Shown: positions 7,592 through 12,308 of the stretch, in pieces
Position numbering within the stretch: position 1 is the stretch's first letter
How the letters are laid out: every line of letters begins with the position of its first letter
The notes under the pieces: model-generated
Seen by the model: the letters and a program-made list of their open reading frames with translations, nothing else
The model's database searches: none
What the model was told of the DNA's origin: nothing
Position numbers and translations under genes: made by a program
DNA from: ZC4RG35 sp964388105
GTDB lineage: Bacteria; Actinomycetota; Acidimicrobiia; Spongiisociales; ZC4RG35
Length of the DNA: 12,308 nucleotides
Assembly (NCBI GenBank): GCA_964388105.1
Contig: CAYLYQ010000056.1
Location: 1 to 12,308 of the forward strand
Direction: 5' to 3'

Positions 7592-8451
7592 GGGCGGCGG
7601 AAGGCCGATCGAACCCGCGCCACCAGCACGTCACACGGCACGGCGTCCAGCAGTCCTTCGGCGACGGTTCCGAGGAGAACCATCCGGGTCGCCGTCGCAC
7701 CTCGGCTGGCGACCACCACGAGGTCGGCGTTGCGCTGCCGGACGGTCTCGTCGATCACCTCCGTGACCGGCCCGTCCACGACGGTTCTGCGCACCCTTCC
7801 GGCCCATGGAGTGGCGAATGCCTCCATGCGGTCCCGAGCCGCGCTCATCCGGCGGCTCCGGGCCGCGTCCAACTCCTCCTGGAACAGGCCCGCCCCGGTC
7901 AAGAGGGGGTCGAAGCGCGGCGTCAACGCGAACACCAGGGTCACCTCGGCCTCGGGAAACATGGCCAATGCCGTCTCGACACCGACCCGGGAGGCCTCCG
8001 AGAAGTCCACCGCCACCACGATCCGGCGATAGCGGACTCGCGGCTGTCGTCGGACGATGAGCGTGTGGGCCGTCGCCTTGCGGGCAAGCCGGAGCGCGGT
8101 CGGGCCCACGTCGAAGGCGTCGAGGCTGGACGAGCCGACCACCAGGAGGGAGGCGCTCTTCGACTGGGAAGCAAGCTCCCACGACGGCGATCCCTTCACC
8201 ACCTCGAGCTCCACGGGCACCGACGAACGGGACCGGCACCAGGCGGCGAGCTCTTCGGCCACCTCGGTCTGGCGTTCGCGGATGAGCCCGGCGAGGGCAG
8301 GCTCGATCAGGGCCTCCGCGACCGGCTCCACGACATGGACGAGATGCAGCGGCAGGCCCATCTCCTCGGCGACCATGCGCGCCCTCTCGGCCACGCGGCG
8401 GCCCATGGCCGAACTCTCGACCCCGGCAACGACCCGCTTCACCTCGGCCAC
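7588..8451 (-). CDS. Tandem universal stress protein (two USP domains, 287 aa)
   Basis: Two UspA-like alpha/beta domains lie at about residues 5-135 and 141-287. Each opens with a beta-strand motif (RVVAGVESS and RRIVVAVDFSEAS). The second keeps a nearly complete nucleotide-binding signature: ASRG, nine residues, then GT, with the first Gly of the consensus replaced by Ala. In the first domain the matching region (VGSSSLDAFDVGP) lacks the G-x9-G(S/T) part, so it probably does not bind ATP. Such pairs usually act as stress or dormancy proteins in the cytoplasm. The start is taken as GTG 8451, ten bases after the aat stop, with a distant GGGGG upstream. The open frame extends to 8532 but would overlap aat. 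It is probably co-transcribed with aat. Its TAG stop shares CTAG with the opposing kinase stop. Confidence 0.85.
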   Translation of the reverse strand: MAEVKRVVAGVESSAMGRRVAERARMVAEEMGLPLHLVHVVEPVAEALIEPALAGLIRERQTEVAEELAAWCRSRSSVPVELEVVKGSPSWELASQSKSASLLVVGSSSLDAFDVGPTALRLARKATAHTLIVRRQPRVRYRRIVVAVDFSEASRVGVETALAMFPEAEVTLVFALTPRFDPLLTGAGLFQEELDAARSRRMSAARDRMEAFATPWAGRVRRTVVDGPVTEVIDETVRQRNADLVVVASRGATATRMVLLGTVAEGLLDAVPCDVLVARVRSAFRRP

Positions 8452-8461
8452 TGCGCGGACT

Positions 8462-9127
8462 CTACCCCCGGCGGCGGTCGAAGGGCCCGGCCGCCGCGAT
8501 GGCCGAGGGCAGGCGCCGCAGGTACTCCTCACGGCCGATCACCACAGCGCCCATCGACTCGAGGTGGGGGTTCTGCCACTGCACGTCGATCATCTGCCCG
8601 CCACCTTCGTTCATCAGCACCACGAGGTGCACGAGCGCCACCTTGGAGGCGTCCCGGGCGCGGTGGAACATCGACTCACCGCAGAAGAGACCACCGAGGG
8701 CAACCCCGTACAGGCCGCCCACCAGCCGATCGTCGCCGTCCCACACTTCGATGGAGTGAGTCCAGCCGAGCCTGTGGAGGTCCGAGTAGGCGTCGACGAA
8801 CTCGTCGGTGATCCAACCGCTCTCGCGTCCGGGGTCGGCACAACCTGCGATGACCCCGGTGAAGTCATCGTCGACGGTGACTCGATAGCGCCGAACCGAC
8901 TGCGCGAGCGACCTGGTGATGCGCAGGCCGTCGAGGGGGAGGATGGCCCGCTCGACAGGCGACCACCAAGCCAGGGTCCCGTCGTGGAGGTTCATGGGGA
9001 ACAGCCCCTTCCGGTAAGCCTGGAGGATGGTGCCGGGCTGGAGGTCCCCACCCACTGCCACCACGTCGTCGTCGCCCGCAGCGGGCGACGGGATGTCGAA
9101 CCAGGACTCGGCGGGCTCGGTGGGCAT
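8462..9127 (-). CDS. aat: Leucyl/phenylalanyl-tRNA--protein transferase
   Basis: This enzyme transfers Leu or Phe from aminoacyl-tRNA to proteins with N-terminal Lys or Arg, marking them for ClpS/ClpAP degradation through the N-end rule. The 221-residue length is normal. Family motifs in order are GDLQPGTILQAYRKGLFPM (27-45), WWSPVERAILP (54-64), the GWITDEF region (104-110), GGLFCGESMFH (145-155, with E151 matching E. coli E156), SKVAL (161-165) and DVQWQNPHLESMGA (181-194, with D181 and Q183 matching the catalytic D186/Q188). The ATG at 9127 starts directly before the conserved N-terminal region; the open frame reaches 9448 but runs into the divergent gene. The ribosome-binding site is weak (GGGG very close to the start). 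It leads a two-gene minus-strand unit with the USP gene. Confidence 0.95.
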   Translation of the reverse strand: MPTEPAESWFDIPSPAAGDDDVVAVGGDLQPGTILQAYRKGLFPMNLHDGTLAWWSPVERAILPLDGLRITRSLAQSVRRYRVTVDDDFTGVIAGCADPGRESGWITDEFVDAYSDLHRLGWTHSIEVWDGDDRLVGGLYGVALGGLFCGESMFHRARDASKVALVHLVVLMNEGGGQMIDVQWQNPHLESMGAVVIGREEYLRRLPSAIAAAGPFDRRRG

Positions 9128-9178
9128 GGCCCCGATTCTGTCAGGCCGGGACCCGGTCTCCGGCCTTAGGCTGGCGCG
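9128..9178. promoter_or_regulatory. Short divergent promoter region, possible leaderless -10 at 9167-9172
   Basis: These 51 bases separate aat (-) from the quinone-reductase-like gene (+). TAGGCT (9167-9172) fits the actinobacterial TAnnnT -10 pattern, and its last T lies exactly seven bases before the A of ATG 9179. That is the spacing expected for a leaderless transcript. No clear Shine-Dalgarno precedes 9179, which fits. There is no recognisable -35. The evidence is only positional. Confidence 0.3.
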
Positions 9179-10150
9179 ATGCGTGCCTTGGTCAGTCACG
9201 ACTTCGGGGGAATCGACTCTCTCGAAGTCGCGGAGCTCCCAGATCCTGAGGTCCTGCCCGGCACCGTCCTGGTCCGCGTGGCCTCGGCTCCAGTCAACTT
9301 CGCCGACACCCTGATGGTCTCGGGGCTGTACCAGCTCAAGCCGGAGCCGCCCTTCGCTCCGGGATACGAGTTGGCGGGCGTGGTGGTCGCATCCGGGGAA
9401 GGAGCCGGGTTCCAGCCGGGTGACAGGGTGTGCGGTTTCACCCCGCACGGGGCCATGGCGGAGCTCGCCTTGCTGCCGGCGGAGGCCTGCGACCGACTGC
9501 CGGAGTCGGTCGGCTTCGACGAGGCCTCATCACTGCCCGGCACATACGGCACCTCGTACCACGCCCTCGTCGACCGGGGCCACCTCGAGCCAGGCGAGAC
9601 CCTTCTCGTCCTCGGTGCCGCAGGAGGGGTGGGCCTTGCGGCGGTGCAGATCGGAAAGGCCCTGGGCGCGCGGGTGATCGCAGCCGTTTCCAGCCAGGCC
9701 AAGTCCGATGCGGTGACCGCGGCCGGCGCCGACGCCGTGATCCGCTACGACCAGGAGGACCTGAGGGACGGCATCGCCAAATCCACTTCGTCCCAGGGCG
9801 TCGACGTGGTCTTCGATCCGGTCGGGGGCGACGCCACCGAGGCGGCCCTGCGTTCGACACGCTGGAACGGACGCCTGCTCGTGGTCGGATTCGCCTCCGG
9901 CGAGATCCCGAAGATCCCCCTCAACCTGACGCTGCTCAAGGGCAACTCCCTGGTGGGCGTGTTCTGGGGCCGGTTCACCGCCGAGGAGCCGGAGAGATCG
10001 CTCGCCAACCGACGGCAGCTTCTCCAGTGGGCTGCCGACGGGACGATCGAGCCGAACATCGCCCATCGCCTGCCGCTGGACCAAGGACAGGTGGGGTTGC
10101 GCATGGTGGCCGGGCGGGAGGCCGCCGGGCGGGTGGTCCTCAAGCCTTGA
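9179..10150 (+). CDS. Zinc-independent NADPH:quinone oxidoreductase-like MDR protein
   Basis: This is a medium-chain dehydrogenase/reductase of 323 aa. The N-terminal GroES-like domain includes APVNFADTLMVSGLYQ and PFAPGYELAGVV. The Rossmann domain carries the nucleotide motif GAAGGVG (146-152), with VFDPVGGDA further on and WGRF near the C-terminus. It lacks the structural and catalytic zinc ligands of alcohol dehydrogenases, placing it with quinone oxidoreductase (Qor) and enoyl-reductase-like enzymes that reduce quinones or enones with NADPH. The exact substrate cannot be told from sequence. Some relatives act on enoyl-CoA or as crotonyl-CoA reductase-like enzymes. The stop overlaps the next start as TTGA, so the following FAD enzyme is probably translationally coupled. 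Confidence 0.9.
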   Translation: MRALVSHDFGGIDSLEVAELPDPEVLPGTVLVRVASAPVNFADTLMVSGLYQLKPEPPFAPGYELAGVVVASGEGAGFQPGDRVCGFTPHGAMAELALLPAEACDRLPESVGFDEASSLPGTYGTSYHALVDRGHLEPGETLLVLGAAGGVGLAAVQIGKALGARVIAAVSSQAKSDAVTAAGADAVIRYDQEDLRDGIAKSTSSQGVDVVFDPVGGDATEAALRSTRWNGRLLVVGFASGEIPKIPLNLTLLKGNSLVGVFWGRFTAEEPERSLANRRQLLQWAADGTIEPNIAHRLPLDQGQVGLRMVAGREAAGRVVLKP

Positions 10151-11262
10151 CCGACTTCTGCGTCATTGGCGGCGGCATGGCCGGCGTGTCCGCCGCGGCC
10201 CACCTCGCGCCACACGGCTCGGTGGTCCTTCTCGAAGCCGAGCCGGTGCTGGCGTATCACACCACGGGGCGATCGGCCGCCCTCTTCGTGGTCAACTACG
10301 GGGGCCAGGGAACGAGGCCGCTGGCGGCTGCCTCCGCGGCGTTCTTCGCCAGCCCTCCCGAAGGGGCCACCGACGGACCGCTCCTCACCGAGCGAGGGCT
10401 GCTCTGGGTCGCCGACGCGGAGCGAATGGACCTCCTCCGGGGCATCGCCGCCGAGCCCCAGCCCGCGGGCTACGAGACGACCCTCGTCGACGCCGCCACG
10501 GCCCTGGATATGGTGCCCCGCCTCCGCCCCGAACGCGTTGCCGGCGGCCTCAGCGAACCGCAAGCCAGGGACATCGACGTGGCCGGACTGCACCAGGCGT
10601 TCGTGCGCATCGCGCGTTCCCACGGCACGGAGATCCGCGCCAATGCCCCGGTGACTGCGATGCGTCGGACCGGGACGGGTTGGGAGGTGACCGCCGGCGG
10701 CCGGACGATCCACGCCGGTGCCGTCGTCAACGCAGCCGGGGCCTGGGGGGACGGCTTGGCCGCCATGGCCGGGGTCGCCCCGATCGGCCTGCAACCTCGG
10801 CGCCGAACGGCGTTCATGGTTCCCGGCAGCGAGGAATTCGCCCACTGGCCGTTCGTGATCGACGTCGACCACCTCTTCTACTTCAAGCCCGACGGGACGC
10901 AGATCCTCTGTTCCCTGGCCGAAGAGGAGCCCGACGCGCCAGGCGACCCCCGTCCCCGGATGGAGGACGTGGCCCTGGCGATCGACCGGATCAACACCGT
11001 GACCGATCTCGACATCCGCACCGTCAACTCCCAGTGGACGGGACTGCGCACCTTCGCCCCGGACGGCGAGCTGGTGATCGGAGAGGAGCCCGAAGCGCCG
11101 GGGTTCTTCTGGCTGGTGGGCCTGGGCGGGATAGGGATCGCCACCTCTCCGGCGTACGGGTCGCTGCTGGCGTCCCTGGCTACCGGGAGATCGATCGATC
11201 CGGCGTTGGTCGAGGCCGGCGTCGACCCGCAACGCCTCTCCCCCACCCGATTCCGTGAATAG
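10147..11262 (+). CDS. FAD-dependent amine oxidoreductase of the DAO family, D-arginine-dehydrogenase-like (371 aa)
   Basis: The N-terminal FAD motif VIGGGMAG begins at residue 6. HTTGRSAA (38-45), VVNAAGAWGD, LQPRRRTAF, FYFKPDG, WTGLRTF and GFFWLVGLGGIGI follow in the order seen in Pseudomonas D-arginine dehydrogenase DauA, with near-equal spacing. Comparing with the DauA sequence from memory, the residues that hold the amino-acid carboxylate are kept (Y51, R220, Y245, R301 for Y53, R222, Y249, R305). The residues around the arginine side chain are changed (L46, V48, L85 for H48, T50, E87). An oxidative deamination of a different, perhaps hydrophobic, D-amino acid or amine is inferred. The start is the TTG at 10147, overlapping the previous TGA; the FAD motif leaves no room for a later start. 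Electrons probably go to a quinone or other acceptor. Confidence 0.85.
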   Translation: MTDFCVIGGGMAGVSAAAHLAPHGSVVLLEAEPVLAYHTTGRSAALFVVNYGGQGTRPLAAASAAFFASPPEGATDGPLLTERGLLWVADAERMDLLRGIAAEPQPAGYETTLVDAATALDMVPRLRPERVAGGLSEPQARDIDVAGLHQAFVRIARSHGTEIRANAPVTAMRRTGTGWEVTAGGRTIHAGAVVNAAGAWGDGLAAMAGVAPIGLQPRRRTAFMVPGSEEFAHWPFVIDVDHLFYFKPDGTQILCSLAEEEPDAPGDPRPRMEDVALAIDRINTVTDLDIRTVNSQWTGLRTFAPDGELVIGEEPEAPGFFWLVGLGGIGIATSPAYGSLLASLATGRSIDPALVEAGVDPQRLSPTRFRE

Positions 11263-11272
11263 CCTTGGCCCG

Positions 11273-12308
11273 GTGAAGACTCCCCGTTCTGGCGGCGGCA
11301 TCCCGGCCATCGTCTACTCGCTGAAGGCGGCGCGACGGGCCGGAGGCGTGAGGGCCACCTACAAGGCCCTCCGCTCCAACAACGCCTGCAAGACCTGCGC
11401 CCTCGGCATGGGCGGACAACTCGGCGGCATGGTCAACGAAGCGGGCCACTTCCCGGAGGTGTGCAAGAAGTCGGTCCAGGCGATGACCGCCGACATGTCG
11501 GGCGCGGTGCCCGCTGCGTTCTTCGAGCAGATCGATTTCGGGACCATGGCCACCCTGACGCCGCGGGAGCTAGAGGCCGCCGGGCGTCTCACCAAACCGT
11601 TGTACGCCGGCCCGCTCGACCAGAGATACCGCCCCATCGAGTGGGACGACGCCGTCCGCCGCATCGGCGCCAAGTTGAGCTCGATCGACCCCAGCGAAGC
11701 GTTCTTCTATATGAGCGGGCGTTCGTCCAACGAGGCCGCCTTCCTGCTGCAGGTCCTGGCCAGGGTGTACGGGACCAACAACGTCAACAACTGCTCCTAC
11801 TACTGCCATCAGGCCTCCGGCGTGGCACTCGCCTCGGTGACCGGCTCCGGGACGGCCACCGTCGTCCTCGACGACCTGGAGCGGATGGGTCGCGACGACC
11901 TCCTGTTCATCATCGGCGCCAACCCGGCCTCCAACCATCCGCGACTCATGTCGCTGATCCACGCGATGAAGCGGAGAGGCGCCCGGGTGGTGGTGATCAA
12001 CCCGTTGAAGGAGACGGGCCTGGTCAGGTTCCGGGTGCCCTCCAAGATCTCGAGCCTGCTCTTCGGGACCGTCGTCGCCGACGAGTACCTCCAGCCCCAC
12101 ATCGGCGGTGACATCGCCCTGCTCACCGGCCTCGCCAAGCGGGTGATCGAGAACGGGGCAGACACCGACTTCGGTACCCGGCACTGCGACGGCTGGGACG
12201 AGTTCGCCGAAGTCATCGATGGCACACCGTGGGACCGGATCGTGGAGGCCTCGGGCGTCGACCGGGCGGCGATCGAACGCGTCGGCGACCTCTACTCGCG
12301 GGCTCCGA
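11273..12308 (+). CDS. FdhF/YdeP-type molybdopterin oxidoreductase, N-terminal 345 residues (cut by window end)
   Basis: This is a member of the formate-dehydrogenase-alpha-like DMSO-reductase superfamily (the FdhF/YdeP group). The N-terminus has NACKTCALGMGG with C39 and C42, then C64 (PEVCKKS). These could ligate a cluster, but the C-x2-C-x3-C-x27-C pattern of NapA/FdhF is not present. NNCSYYCHQASGVALAS (172-188) aligns with the VUHGPS segment of E. coli FdhF, putting C178 at the selenocysteine Mo-ligand position. LLFIIGANPASNHPR and VVVINPLKETGL are the molybdopterin-guanine-dinucleotide-contacting stretches. No signal peptide is seen, so it is probably cytoplasmic. The full-length protein is normally more than 700 aa. 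GTG 11273 lies ten bases after the upstream stop. An in-frame GTG at 11255 would overlap that gene; neither has a good ribosome-binding site. The substrate is unknown; YdeP itself is linked to acid resistance. Confidence 0.9.
   Translation, partial: MKTPRSGGGIPAIVYSLKAARRAGGVRATYKALRSNNACKTCALGMGGQLGGMVNEAGHFPEVCKKSVQAMTADMSGAVPAAFFEQIDFGTMATLTPRELEAAGRLTKPLYAGPLDQRYRPIEWDDAVRRIGAKLSSIDPSEAFFYMSGRSSNEAAFLLQVLARVYGTNNVNNCSYYCHQASGVALASVTGSGTATVVLDDLERMGRDDLLFIIGANPASNHPRLMSLIHAMKRRGARVVVINPLKETGLVRFRVPSKISSLLFGTVVADEYLQPHIGGDIALLTGLAKRVIENGADTDFGTRHCDGWDEFAEVIDGTPWDRIVEASGVDRAAIERVGDLYSRAP

Noticed and set aside
8057..9169. 370-codon plus-strand open frame opposite the USP and aat genes
   Set aside because: The minus-strand aat motifs are unambiguous, and the plus-strand translation has no known domain.
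9430..10146. Upstream extension of the DAO-family protein to 610 aa
   Set aside because: The extra residues are an out-of-frame reading of the MDR gene and are extremely Arg/Gly-rich; the FAD motif sits right after the TTG at 10147.
9745..11310. 521-codon minus-strand open frame opposite the DAO-family gene
   Set aside because: It is an antisense shadow: the plus-strand frames show clear FAD and MDR motifs, while this one shows none.

Overview
The window is about 12.3 kb of gene-dense, high-GC bacterial DNA with many GTG/TTG starts, 1-4 nt gene overlaps and weak or absent Shine-Dalgarno sites before several genes. This style and the gene content fit an uncultured, aerobic member of the Actinomycetota, perhaps Acidimicrobiia-like. 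The lineage is inference. A run of exactly 100 Ns (3523-3622) shows that the sequence is a scaffolded assembly, probably a metagenome bin. No CRISPR array, insertion sequence, phage gene or integration site is visible.

Region 1 (1-1124): the 5' part of a tRNA with anticodon CAU runs off the left edge on the minus strand. It is followed by a small protein made of two tandem helix-turn-helix-like repeats (124-438, +), a convergent hairpin terminator (474-503), and a small four-helix membrane protein (521-988, -). Region 2 (1125-4520): a three-gene operon for a molybdenum hydroxylase in the order small-large-medium (2Fe-2S, Mo and FAD subunits). The large subunit carries AYRGAGR, and both this motif and the gene order point to the 'form II' CoxL-like group rather than true aerobic CO dehydrogenase. 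The N gap removes the end of the large subunit, including its expected catalytic glutamate.

Region 3 (4590-7591): two genes overlapping by 4 nt encode a receiver-domain protein fused to a thioredoxin-reductase-like flavoprotein, and a soluble histidine kinase with an N-terminal cyclic-nucleotide-binding domain. The flavoprotein contains no cysteine at all. The pair looks like a dedicated two-component system in which the output domain is an NAD(P)H/FAD enzyme rather than a DNA-binding domain, and it is the most interesting item here. Region 4 (7588-9127, minus strand): aat (N-end-rule aminoacyl transferase) followed by a tandem universal-stress protein, whose stop codon overlaps that of the kinase in a shared CTAG.

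Region 5 (9179-12308): a co-directional run of a zinc-independent quinone-reductase-like MDR enzyme, a FAD amine dehydrogenase resembling D-arginine dehydrogenase but with the side-chain-binding residues changed, and the N-terminal 345 residues of an FdhF/YdeP-type molybdopterin oxidoreductase that is cut by the window end. The overall theme is redox metabolism: two unrelated molybdoenzymes, three flavoproteins and one NAD(P)H-dependent MDR enzyme around a redox-coupled signalling pair.
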